Shown here: in pieces, positions 1 to 6,561 of the stretch
Numbering within the stretch: position 1 is the first letter of the stretch
Layout of the letters: the number at the start of each line of letters is the position of its first letter
Source: Alphaproteobacteria bacterium
GTDB lineage: Bacteria > Pseudomonadota > Alphaproteobacteria > Micavibrionales > CSBR16-224
Reading direction: 5' to 3'
Length of the DNA stretch: 7,455 bases
Assembly: GCA_006226225.1 (NCBI GenBank)
Contig: SBHI01000152.1
Span: 1-7,455, forward strand
Translations under genes and position numbers: made by a program
The notes under the pieces: generated by a model
Told to the model about the DNA's origin: nothing
What the model saw: only the letters and a program-made list of their open reading frames with translations
Databases searched by the model: none

Positions 1-1152
1 TCGAATATGATGTCAATCATGCTGGATGAAGGTGCGGGATCTTACGACAGTCAGGCTTTTCAGAAAGAGCTGGCCGATCATGTCATCAGCCTGTCTTTTT
101 CCGCAGGGCGCGACCGTTTTTTCGGATCAGTGAAAACACTGAAAAAATATCAAGACAAAGCCTTTGCGCTGACGCATCTGGCCCTGACACAGCCGCGTTT
201 TGAAGAGGATGCGCTGGCGCGGATGAAACGCGCAACATTGAACGGCATCCGCCAAAATCTCGGCAATCCGGGCTGGACAACAGCGCGGCTGTTTAACGGC
301 ACAATCTTTGCCGGGCACCCTTATGAACGCCCGGGACAAGGCAATCCCGCAACCGTCGAAAAAATCACCGCCGCTGACCTGAAAGCGCTGGCGCAACAGC
401 AATTTGTGCGCGAGGGTTTGCAAATTTCGGTTGCTGGCGATATCAGCGCGGAGGAACTGGCGGCAAAGCTGGATGATATTTTCGGCGGCTTGCAAAAAGG
501 CACACCCGCCGCGGAAAGAGAGCATAGGCCCGCGCTGAATGAAAAGGCACTGGGCAAAACCTATGTCTATCAAATGGAGATTCCGCAAAGCATTATCCAG
601 TTCGCGCATCAGGGCATGTCGCCGCAGGATGATGATTATATGACCGCAGGCGTGATGAACTATATTCTGGGCGGCGGCGGTTTTGCTTCGCGGCTGATGA
701 CCTCATTGCGGGAGGAAAACGGGCTGACCTATGGTATTTACACCCAGCTGTCCGATTCCGATGATGCCGCGCTGCTGCAAGGCCAGTTTGCCACCACCAA
801 TGACAGCGCAGGCAAAGCCATCGCGCTGCTGAAAGAAGAATGGGCACGGCTGGCCAAAGACGGGCCGACGGAGGAAGAGCTGCGGCTGGCGAAAAATTAC
901 CTGATCGGCTCATTCCCGCTGGCGCTGACCTCCAGCGATGCGCTTTCCGGCATGTTGTCGGGATTGCAGAAAAACAAGCGTGATATCGACTATATCAACC
1001 GCTATGCCGATATGCTGCGCGCCGTGACAAAAGATGACGTCAAACGTGTTGCCGAAAAGCTGCTGAAAGCCGATGACCTCAGCTTTGTCATCGTCGGCAA
1101 GCCGGAAGGTATTGAAAACGCCGTGACGGTGACGAAACTGCCGGGGATGTAG
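1..1152 (+). CDS. M16 (pitrilysin/insulinase) family peptidase, non-catalytic-type subunit, 5'-truncated by window edge
   Basis: The reading frame is open from base 1, before the first ATG at 7, so the true start lies upstream and the N-terminus is missing. The first visible residues (SNMMSIMLDEGAG) align with the family's zinc-site segment (AHFLEHMLFKGT in active members). The HxxEH zinc motif is therefore replaced by NMMSI, and the protein should not bind catalytic zinc. The second half keeps GGGGFASRL, then the Arg (709-711) and Tyr (730-732) of the R/Y pair in LREENGLTYG. In the family, that pair typifies the partner subunit that helps position substrate for an active HxxEH subunit. Paired M16 genes in tandem are common in proteobacteria, so the active partner probably lies just upstream. 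Members are usually periplasmic or membrane-associated, but no signal peptide can be judged here. The C-terminus is complete, with a TAG stop. Confidence 0.9.
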   Translation, partial: SNMMSIMLDEGAGSYDSQAFQKELADHVISLSFSAGRDRFFGSVKTLKKYQDKAFALTHLALTQPRFEEDALARMKRATLNGIRQNLGNPGWTTARLFNGTIFAGHPYERPGQGNPATVEKITAADLKALAQQQFVREGLQISVAGDISAEELAAKLDDIFGGLQKGTPAAEREHRPALNEKALGKTYVYQMEIPQSIIQFAHQGMSPQDDDYMTAGVMNYILGGGGFASRLMTSLREENGLTYGIYTQLSDSDDAALLQGQFATTNDSAGKAIALLKEEWARLAKDGPTEEELRLAKNYLIGSFPLALTSSDALSGMLSGLQKNKRDIDYINRYADMLRAVTKDDVKRVAEKLLKADDLSFVIVGKPEGIENAVTVTKLPGM

Positions 1153-1202
1153 GTGCTGTGAAACTTTCCATCACGGTAATTCATATAAAATAGCGAGAGA
1201 GC

Positions 1203-1523
1203 ATGAAAGTGTATTGCTGTGAACGGATGTCGCAGGAAGTTAATAGAAAGTGTGATGGTCACGCTGCTCCCTTTAGATGTCCAGATAAGTTGATTAATTA
1301 CGACTCCTGTTTTGATGAATATAGTTTAATTATTCATGATGGTGGTCAATCGGCTATGCTGATTTTTTATTGCCCATGGTGTGGTACAAAACTACCCAAC
1401 TCTAAAAGAGAGCAATGGCACAGCAATCTTGAAGCACTCGGCATCAACCCCTTAGAAGATAATGTTCCACCAGAGTTCGAAAATGATGCTTGGTGGAGAT
1501 TAGGATCAAAGAACTCAGAATAG
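1203..1523 (+). CDS. DUF6980-type small cysteine-rich protein (possible zinc-binding)
   Basis: This 106-residue protein resembles the DUF6980 family, recalled from its pattern of an N-terminal YCCE, a central FDEYSLIIHDGG and a YCPWCGTKLP motif followed by a W-x4-LE-x-LG segment. Cysteines are at residues 5, 6, 17, 26, 36, 57 and 60. The C57-P-W-C60-G knuckle plus the upstream cysteines suggests a zinc ribbon-like fold (inference). There is no signal peptide or membrane segment, and the family has no known function. The gene starts 50 nt after the peptidase stop, with a weak GAGAGA ribosome site at 1195-1200 and a TATAAA at 1184-1189 that could be a -10 box but lacks a clear -35. Its codons are visibly AT-richer than the neighbours (TTA, ATT, AGA, GAT), which may mean horizontal acquisition. 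It converges with the desaturase gene, leaving 47 nt in which I see no terminator. Confidence 0.8.
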   Translation: MKVYCCERMSQEVNRKCDGHAAPFRCPDKLINYDSCFDEYSLIIHDGGQSAMLIFYCPWCGTKLPNSKREQWHSNLEALGINPLEDNVPPEFENDAWWRLGSKNSE

Positions 1524-1570
1524 ACCATCCCTTCTCTGCAAACAGCCTTGGTTCTGGAACAGGTAATGCC

Positions 1571-2317
1571 TTACCCGCCCTTATGGAACGGCAGCAGCAG
1601 CAAATCGCGCAGGCTGCGGTCTTCATCACCCGGCACACCGAGTGCCATATCCGCGCTGCGGGTTCCCTTTGTCGTGCTGTGAAAGACATGATCCCAGATG
1701 CTGAGCAGCAGGCAATAGCGGCTGTGCATATCGCGGCCGTCGGCATGGTGATGCACCCAATGGATGGAGGGCGTGACGATAATGCGGGAGAGCGGCTTTT
1801 CCAGTTTTTCCGGCAGGCGGATATTGGCATGTTGGAAGAAGGCCGCCATCAGCAGCACCGTTTCAAAAATGACGATATCGCGAAACGGGATGGAGAACAG
1901 CAGAATGACGGGAATGCGCGCCAGCGCGGATAAAAATACCTCCCCGAAATGGAAACGCACCGCCGTTGAGGTGTCCAGCATGTTATCGAGATGATGCACG
2001 CGGTGAAACCGCCAGAGAAAGTCAAAATGGTGATTGGCGCGGTGCCACCAATAGACCCAGAAATCCAGCAGCAGGATATGCAACACAATGCTGACAATGC
2101 CGCCCGCGCCCCGTTCCCAGAAATCGACACCTGCGGCAAGCTTTGTGACAGGCAGGATCACCGCCAGCGACAGCAGCGCATTCACACCCCAAAGCGCAAA
2201 GTTTTTTAGAATATCTTCCGTATGATGTTTGTTTTTTCTAACAAATGATCTTAACCGTTCCAGCAGGAACAGAATGGCCAGAACGGCAAAAACAATGGCA
2301 AGTTTTCCGGCAATCAT
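1571..2317 (-). CDS. Sterol desaturase / fatty acid hydroxylase superfamily membrane protein
   Basis: This 248-residue membrane protein carries the histidine clusters of the di-iron fatty acid hydroxylase/sterol desaturase superfamily: HRANHH (92-97), HRVHH (105-109), H163 in FQHANI, and HWVHHH (186-191), with H198 shortly after. Hydrophobic segments lie at about 3-20, 42-60, 72-91 and 133-162, so the di-iron site would face the cytoplasm as in the family. Members hydroxylate or desaturate C-H bonds of lipids (sterols, fatty acyl chains, ornithine lipids, carotenoids) using oxygen. The substrate here cannot be read from sequence. Its ATG overlaps the TGA of the upstream ankyrin gene as ATGA (2314-2317), and the region before it has only a weak ribosome site, so translation is probably coupled. 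It is the last gene of the five-gene operon. Length is normal for the family. Confidence 0.9.
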   Translation of the reverse strand: MIAGKLAIVFAVLAILFLLERLRSFVRKNKHHTEDILKNFALWGVNALLSLAVILPVTKLAAGVDFWERGAGGIVSIVLHILLLDFWVYWWHRANHHFDFLWRFHRVHHLDNMLDTSTAVRFHFGEVFLSALARIPVILLFSIPFRDIVIFETVLLMAAFFQHANIRLPEKLEKPLSRIIVTPSIHWVHHHADGRDMHSRYCLLLSIWDHVFHSTTKGTRSADMALGVPGDEDRSLRDLLLLPFHKGG

Positions 2318-3150
2318 CTTTTACGACTGACATAGCGGCGCATATGGCCGGGAATATGTGGATCGATTTTTGCTCCGCCGCCCTGTTTTTTCAATTCCTC
2401 GAAGGCTTCACGCACAAAGCCCTGCGCATTAACAGGGATATCGGCGAAATAGGTTTCCGTCGTCAGCATGGATTTGGTATCAAAATCGCGGATGGTACGG
2501 CTTTGCCGTGCGGCGCGGAAATTAAAGGTTTCGGAGATTTCCGTCATGCCGTCATTTTCGTAGCTGACATATTTGATACTGTCATCGGAGGTTTTGCGCC
2601 ACGGGCCTTGCAGCTCCTCCAGCTTCATATGAAGATAGCGGTAGACGGTTTCCATCTGCGGCTCTTTATGCCGTTTTTCCGCTGCCAGTTCATAAGCCGC
2701 TTTGGCTTCAGCGGAGGAAAAATCCACGCCGTCATATTTCGCCATATGCAGTGCCAGCGCAGTATAATTATTGGCGATGGCGGCACGCAAAAGCGATTTT
2801 TTGCTGCCGTCCACGGCGTTGACATTCGCCCCGCCCGCGACCAGCACATCCATCATCTGCGTGTCTTTCGTCCGGCTCATCACGTAGAACATTGCCGTCT
2901 GATAGGTAAGATCACCATCATAAGCGCGCGGCACACGGATTTTCACTTCCGGATTTGCACCATTGGCCAGCGCCTCTTTGACGCCGTCATAATCCGTCGC
3001 CTTTAGCGCCTTCACAAATGCCGCCTGCCAGTCGATTTTTTTCTCTTCTTTTTTTTCAGGAGATTGTGCAGGTTTGGGTGTTGGCGCAGGCACCGAAGCC
3101 GCTTTCGGCGTTCGGTCAAAGAAATCATCACCGCCCCAATATCCCCCCAT
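2314..3150 (-). CDS. Ankyrin-repeat protein with shared novel C-terminal domain, paralogue 4 of 4
   Basis: This 278-residue protein has no signal peptide or membrane segment, so it is probably cytoplasmic. Residues 1-39 are a Gly-start, Pro/Ala/Lys-rich, likely disordered tail. Ankyrin-like units follow at about 40-70 (ending GANPEVK), 84-115 (ending GGANVNAVD) and 116-145. A helical linker (147-172) leads to the C-terminal domain (about 180-276) shared with the three upstream genes. Its landmarks are GPW 182-184, M202/E204, FNF 209-211, RDF 221-223, YFAD 234-237 and GGG 257-259. The pattern of alternating residues suggests four beta strands followed by a helix (inference). No catalytic motif is apparent; ankyrin repeats usually bind protein partners. 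The start is 2 nt after the previous stop, with an AGGGGG ribosome site inside that gene's last codons. Its own stop overlaps the desaturase start. Confidence 0.88.
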   Translation of the reverse strand: MGGYWGGDDFFDRTPKAASVPAPTPKPAQSPEKKEEKKIDWQAAFVKALKATDYDGVKEALANGANPEVKIRVPRAYDGDLTYQTAMFYVMSRTKDTQMMDVLVAGGANVNAVDGSKKSLLRAAIANNYTALALHMAKYDGVDFSSAEAKAAYELAAEKRHKEPQMETVYRYLHMKLEELQGPWRKTSDDSIKYVSYENDGMTEISETFNFRAARQSRTIRDFDTKSMLTTETYFADIPVNAQGFVREAFEELKKQGGGAKIDPHIPGHMRRYVSRKR

Positions 3151-3152
3151 GA

Positions 3153-3887
3153 TTACCCCCTCTTCACAGTGCGGCGCGCCACATAGCGCATGCCTGTGAA
3201 TTGATGGGCCGTCAGCCCTTTTCCGCCATCGGCTTTTTGCAAGGCGGTGAATGCCTCCCCGATAAATCTGTGCGCAGCGCGCGGCGCGTCATCAAAATAG
3301 CAATCCGAGGAGGTTGTTGTCTCGGTTTCAAAATCACGCACAATATGCGTCTGTTTGCCGCTACGGAAATTGAACACATCCGTAATTTCGATCATGCCTG
3401 CGCTGGCGAATTCCGTATATTGCACACTGTCATTGGAGATTTTGCGCCACGGGCCTTCCGCTGTTTCAATCCGCGCCTTCAGGCAGCGATACAGTGCATC
3501 ATATTCCTCATCATCATCGCGATTGCTCTCGGCATTCTCGTAAACCTCTTGCGTGTCTTTGGAAAACAGTTCCAGTTTTTCATGCATCGCGATGGCCAGT
3601 GCCTCATCCATCAGGTCTTCATCCACCGCATATTGCAGCGGCAGATAGCTGTAATCCGCATCCTTTTTATTCGGATTGACGTCATATTTCAGCAGGGTTT
3701 TCACCAGCCCCAAATCTTCTTCAATCAGCGCATACCACAGTGCCGAACCGTATTGGTCACCGTCAATCGTGACTTTGACATCGGGGTTTGCGCCGTTTTT
3801 CAGCGCTGTATCCAGCGCCGTGCAATCTTTATCCTTCAGCGCTTTGCGGAAGTCCTTTTGCCAGTTTTTATCGTCTTTCTTGCTCAT
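3153..3887 (-). CDS. Ankyrin-repeat protein with shared novel C-terminal domain, paralogue 3 of 4
   Basis: This 244-residue, probably cytoplasmic protein lacks the long N-terminal tail of paralogues 1 and 4. Ankyrin-like units are at about 9-38 (ending NGANPDVKV), 48-76 (SALWYALIEEDLGLVKTLL, ending VNPNKKD) and a weaker one at 80-105. An acidic helical linker follows (110-140, with DDDEE at 124-128). The C-terminal domain covers about 145-240: GPW 145-147, M165/E167, FNF 172-174, RDF 184-186, YFDD 197-200 (the other paralogues have FAD rather than FDD) and GG 221-222. It ends in a basic tail (RRTVKRG). The ATG lies inside the stop of paralogue 2 (ATGA, 3884-3887) with no strong ribosome site, which implies translational coupling. 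Function is unknown; only the ankyrin part suggests protein binding. Confidence 0.88.
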   Translation of the reverse strand: MSKKDDKNWQKDFRKALKDKDCTALDTALKNGANPDVKVTIDGDQYGSALWYALIEEDLGLVKTLLKYDVNPNKKDADYSYLPLQYAVDEDLMDEALAIAMHEKLELFSKDTQEVYENAESNRDDDEEYDALYRCLKARIETAEGPWRKISNDSVQYTEFASAGMIEITDVFNFRSGKQTHIVRDFETETTTSSDCYFDDAPRAAHRFIGEAFTALQKADGGKGLTAHQFTGMRYVARRTVKRG

Positions 3888-4609
3888 GATTTTGTCTGTA
3901 CCTGTTTACTGCGGCTGCGTTGTTGAATATGACGCACACCCGACAAACTGCGCGGGTCAACATCCTGACCGCCATCCTGTTTCTGTAGTTCCGTCAAGGC
4001 TTCGATCACCTGCCCGCGGGCATTTTGCGGCAGATCGGCGAAATAGGTGCTTTCAACATCACTGCGTCCCGTGGCGTAATCGCGTGTTATTTCCTTCATT
4101 TTCGCGGCGCGGAAATTGAAAATCGTCGTGACTTCGATCATCTGATCCGGCGTGCGGGAAATATGCTGGATAGAGGCGTCATCCATCTTCTTCCAGCCAT
4201 TCACGGTATCAAAAATATTCTGCATCAGGCGATAGATTTGTGCATGACGCGGGCTTTCATTCTGATAGCGCTCTGCCAAGACCCAAGCCTTGCGGTTTTG
4301 CGGTGCGTTTGGATCAAAGCCTTTGGCTTCGGTAATCTGGCGGCAAAAGCTGAAATAGCCTCCCTCTACCGCTTTGTATAATGCTGATACGTTCTCGGTT
4401 CCCAGATTGGGGTTGCCGCCGTTACGCAAGGCAATATCCGCCAGTGTCGGGTCTTGCTTATACACACCGAAATATAAAAGCGTTCCTGTATTTCCATACG
4501 AGTCTTTGATCAGCTGGTTCGGGTCCGCACCTTCACGAAGCGCCGTCTCAATAGAGACGTAATCCTTATTCTCCAGAAATTCCTTCAGCTCTTTTGCACT
4601 TACTGACAT
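3884..4609 (-). CDS. Ankyrin-repeat protein with shared novel C-terminal domain, paralogue 2 of 4
   Basis: This 241-residue protein begins almost directly with the first ankyrin-like unit (about 4-33, ending REGADPNQL). A second unit (42-70) ends in NGGNPNLGT and a third (74-100) contains SALYKAVEGGYFSF. A linker helix at 103-132 leads to the C-terminal domain (about 138-232). Landmarks are W139, M157/E159, FNF 164-166, RDY 176-178 (Tyr instead of the Phe of the other paralogues), YFAD 189-192 and GG 213-214. The tail is basic and Gln/Ser-rich. It has no signal peptide or membrane segment. The start follows paralogue 1 by 19 nt, with an AAGGA ribosome site 9 nt before the ATG, so this gene can initiate on its own. 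Its stop overlaps the next start. No function is recognised. Confidence 0.88.
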   Translation of the reverse strand: MSVSAKELKEFLENKDYVSIETALREGADPNQLIKDSYGNTGTLLYFGVYKQDPTLADIALRNGGNPNLGTENVSALYKAVEGGYFSFCRQITEAKGFDPNAPQNRKAWVLAERYQNESPRHAQIYRLMQNIFDTVNGWKKMDDASIQHISRTPDQMIEVTTIFNFRAAKMKEITRDYATGRSDVESTYFADLPQNARGQVIEALTELQKQDGGQDVDPRSLSGVRHIQQRSRSKQVQTKS

Positions 4610-4628
4610 TCACTTCTATCCTTTATGA

Positions 4629-5468
4629 TTACTGCGCCTGTGAAACACGGCGGGTGACTTGACGCAGGCGTACGGTATTCATGCTCTGCTGATCAACATT
4701 TTTCCCGCCGCCTGCGGCTTTTAATTCATCCCACGCCTCTTTCAACTGCGCGCGCATATTGGCGGGCATATCGGCGAAAAAGCAGGATGTTGTCTGAATA
4801 CTGCCGAATTCAAAATCGCGGACATGGCGGATACGCTCTCCCGCCTTGAAATTAAACTGGTCGGTGACCTCCAACATACCGTCCTTATCAAAGCTGACAC
4901 GGCTGATGATATCGTCATCAACCAGCTGCCACGGCGCGGACAGGACGCTGACAACATATTTATACAGTTCTTTTTGGGCTGGCCCGTTATGTTTTATGTT
5001 TTCCGCGTTTTGCAAAGCGGCTTTGTTCGTCTCTTTTGTACGGTCAAAGCTTGGCGCAGTCGCGATTGTTTTTATAAAGCCTTTGTTTTCCTTGTAAATC
5101 GCCGTTGTCAGCAAAGAGGTTTTATTTTCGTCAATCCGGTTAACATCAGCACCATGCGCCGCCAAAAACGCCAGCAACTGCCCATCCTGATGCTCCAGCG
5201 CGTAGAAAAGCGGTGATGTATATGTGCGCGTATAATAGGAACTGCCGTAGTTCCGATAACCGCGATACTGTTGATCAGTTATTTCCGCCTCAATATCCGC
5301 GCCCTGCGCCAATGCTGCGGAAATTGCGTCATAGTCACGGTTTTTAACGGCATCGATGAATTGCTGTTGAATTTCTTCCGGCGTGGGACGCGCAATCTCC
5401 CCCTCTGCCCGCAGCTGCGGATCCTCGGGAAGTTCCGGTGGTACTGTGCCCGATCCCCCAATCATCAC
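4629..5468 (-). CDS. Ankyrin-repeat protein with shared novel C-terminal domain, paralogue 1 of 4 (operon head)
   Basis: This 279-residue first gene of the operon has a Pro/Glu-rich N-terminal tail (1-30). Ankyrin-like units are at about 32-62 (ending AQGADIEAE), 84-113 (SPLFYALEHQDGQLLAFL, ending HGADVNRID) and 114-140. A Tyr/Arg-rich insertion (67-83) lengthens the finger between units 1 and 2. After the linker (145-172) comes the shared C-terminal domain (about 178-273): PW 179-180, M198/E200, FNF 205-207, RDF 217-219, FFAD 230-233 and GGG 253-255. Two starts are possible: GTG at 5468 (used for the numbering here) or ATG at 5465. An AAGAGG ribosome site at 5477-5482 lies 8 nt from the GTG and 11 nt from the ATG, so the choice is open. 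A sigma70-type promoter lies just upstream. No function is recognised. Confidence 0.87.
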   Translation of the reverse strand: MMIGGSGTVPPELPEDPQLRAEGEIARPTPEEIQQQFIDAVKNRDYDAISAALAQGADIEAEITDQQYRGYRNYGSSYYTRTYTSPLFYALEHQDGQLLAFLAAHGADVNRIDENKTSLLTTAIYKENKGFIKTIATAPSFDRTKETNKAALQNAENIKHNGPAQKELYKYVVSVLSAPWQLVDDDIISRVSFDKDGMLEVTDQFNFKAGERIRHVRDFEFGSIQTTSCFFADMPANMRAQLKEAWDELKAAGGGKNVDQQSMNTVRLRQVTRRVSQAQ

Positions 5469-5473
5469 GTTTT

Positions 5474-5551
5474 TTACCTCTTATTGCCTGCCGTTATTAC
5501 AGCGGGTATCTTAACAGTTTTTTAACATTATGTCAAATATATAAGAGGTAA
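5474..5551. repeat. 11-bp perfect inverted repeat bracketing the ankyrin-operon promoter
   Basis: TTACCTCTTAT at 5474-5484 is the exact reverse complement of ATAAGAGGTAA at 5541-5551, with 56 bp between the arms. The left arm contains the ribosome site of the first ankyrin gene. The right arm lies upstream of the -35 box. The pair therefore encloses the whole promoter. Possible roles are a two-site operator with looping, or a short invertible segment; neither is shown. Confidence 0.6.
5508..5536 (-). promoter_or_regulatory. Sigma70-type promoter of the ankyrin/desaturase operon
   Basis: On the minus strand a perfect TTGACA -35 box (5531-5536) is followed by a 17-bp spacer and TAAGAT (-10, 5508-5513; four of six consensus bases). 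The predicted transcript starts near 5500, leaving a leader of about 30 nt before the first gene with its AAGAGG ribosome site. The spacer holds two TTAACA hexamers (5511-5516 and 5522-5527 as read on the plus strand) exactly 11 bp apart, one helical turn, which could be an operator half-site pair. Confidence 0.65.
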
Positions 5552-5585
5552 TCGCGGCAAAATAGCGCTTCCGGCAAAAACTTTA

Positions 5586-5613
5586 TTGACATATGGAATA
5601 TAATTATTAACAT
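5586..5613 (+). promoter_or_regulatory. Candidate promoter of the nicotianamine synthase-family gene
   Basis: A perfect TTGACA (5586-5591) is followed after 16 bp by TAACAT (5608-5613; four of six -10 bases). A perfect TATAAT also occurs at 5599-5604, but the matching -35 position there (around 5576-5581) is only a run of A. Either could be the real -10. The site overlaps a third TTAACA hexamer (5607-5612) like those in the divergent promoter, and an imperfectly spaced dyad ATAATT (5600-5605) / AATTAT (5617-5622). Confidence 0.5.
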
Positions 5614-5650
5614 AGCAATTATCAAACAACGATAAGACCAGAGGGGAAAA

Positions 5651-6499
5651 ATGGCAGCACAGCCTCAGATCACGCGGCAACTTTGTGCAGAGGAGTTAAT
5701 CTCCCAGGTACTTTACGCGCATGAGGTCTTGAAAAATGCCAGTGACCGCTCCCCCAATAATCCTCTGATTACCGAAACGCTGTCTGCACTGGTGGAAAAC
5801 ATTGTGCTGGCCGAAGAGCATTTTTCCGAATCCGACAAAAAACAGGTACTGGATAACCCGCAAATCCGCGCCGTGCGCCGCGCCATGCTGACGGAGCTTT
5901 CGGAAGCGGAATATGCGATGGAGCTTTATTTCTCGGACAAATTCCTGCAAAACCCCGATTTTGAAGAGAAAAATCTTAATGAATTCTGGTACTTGCAGAA
6001 CTATCTTGATCTTGTCGATCTTGAGCTGGAAAAGGTCTCCATCAGCAAACATCCGGATAAGGAAGTCGTGTTTATCGGCAGCGGCCCCCTGCCCCTGACC
6101 GCCATTATCATGGCGCAGAAAACGGGAATGAAAATCACCTGCCTTGATATGGACGAGGCCGCCGTCAAACGCGGCGAAGCGCTGGCGGAAAAGCTTGGCA
6201 TGGGTGACAAGCTGCATTTCACGCAAAGTTCGGGCAGTGAATATGATTACCGCGATACGGCGCTGGTGATGGTTGCCAGCCTTGTTGCAGACAAAAAACA
6301 GGTGCTGGAACGTATCAAAGACACCGCGCAGGATGCGCCGGAAGTCGCGCTGCGCTCCGCCGAAGGGCTGCATGCGTTGCTTTACGACCCCGTAAAGCCC
6401 TCTTTGCTGGAGGAATTCAATATGCGGGTCGAACGCGAAACCCGTCCGACACCTGCGGTGATCAATTCAACGCTGGTTTGTTCGTTCAAATTCAAGTGA
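5651..6499 (+). CDS. Nicotianamine synthase-family protein (aminobutanoyl transferase from SAM)
   Basis: This 282-residue protein matches the nicotianamine synthase family. FIGSGPLPLT (141-150) is the family's S-adenosylmethionine-site signature. LDMD (165-168) is the acidic end of the second Rossmann strand. WYLQNYLDLVDLELE (113-127) corresponds to the family's NY-x2-L-x2-LE segment, and RSAEGLHALLYDPV (235-248) is its C-terminal signature. Family enzymes move the aminobutanoyl group of SAM onto an amino acceptor: plant and archaeal members make nicotianamine types, and staphylococcal CntL acts on D-histidine for staphylopine. The acceptor here cannot be told. The length fits bacterial and archaeal members (about 260-280) rather than plant ones (about 320). 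No opine dehydrogenase (CntM-like) or transporter gene is in the window. An AGAGGGG ribosome site (5640-5646) supports the ATG. It is divergent from the ankyrin operon. The soluble protein is probably cytoplasmic. Confidence 0.88.
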   Translation: MAAQPQITRQLCAEELISQVLYAHEVLKNASDRSPNNPLITETLSALVENIVLAEEHFSESDKKQVLDNPQIRAVRRAMLTELSEAEYAMELYFSDKFLQNPDFEEKNLNEFWYLQNYLDLVDLELEKVSISKHPDKEVVFIGSGPLPLTAIIMAQKTGMKITCLDMDEAAVKRGEALAEKLGMGDKLHFTQSSGSEYDYRDTALVMVASLVADKKQVLERIKDTAQDAPEVALRSAEGLHALLYDPVKPSLLEEFNMRVERETRPTPAVINSTLVCSFKFK

Positions 6500-6535
6500 T
6501 TTCATTAAGACAGCCAGTGATCACCAAGTAAAAAG

Positions 6536-6559
6536 GCCCCGTTTAGGGCTGTTCTTTTT
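6536..6559 (+). terminator. Candidate terminator of the nicotianamine synthase-family gene
   Basis: A short stem GCCC (6536-6539) / GGGC (6546-6549), with a possible extra G-U pair, is followed by a T-rich stretch ending CTTTTT at 6554-6559 and a further T run at 6562-6566. It lies 37 nt after the stop codon. The stem is weaker than that of the related terminator at 6646-6672. Confidence 0.5.
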
Positions 6560-6561
6560 GC

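Noticed and set aside
1524..1570. Terminator between the convergent DUF6980 and desaturase genes
   Set aside because: Only a weak GGTAA-TGCC-TTACC hairpin (1562-1575) overlapping the desaturase stop is present, without a T-run on either strand.
2245..3926. Long open frames on the plus strand opposite the ankyrin genes (for example 2245-3006 and 3201-3926)
   Set aside because: They run antisense to genes with clear protein families and repeated motifs. Their translations are Phe/Ile/Arg-rich without recognisable domains, and they recur opposite each paralogue as expected of antisense shadows.
5600..5622. Zur- or Fur-type metal-regulator box in the synthase promoter (dyad ATAATT N11 AATTAT)
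   Set aside because: The half-sites and 11-nt spacing do not match a Zur or Fur consensus that I know, and such AT-rich dyads arise easily by chance here.
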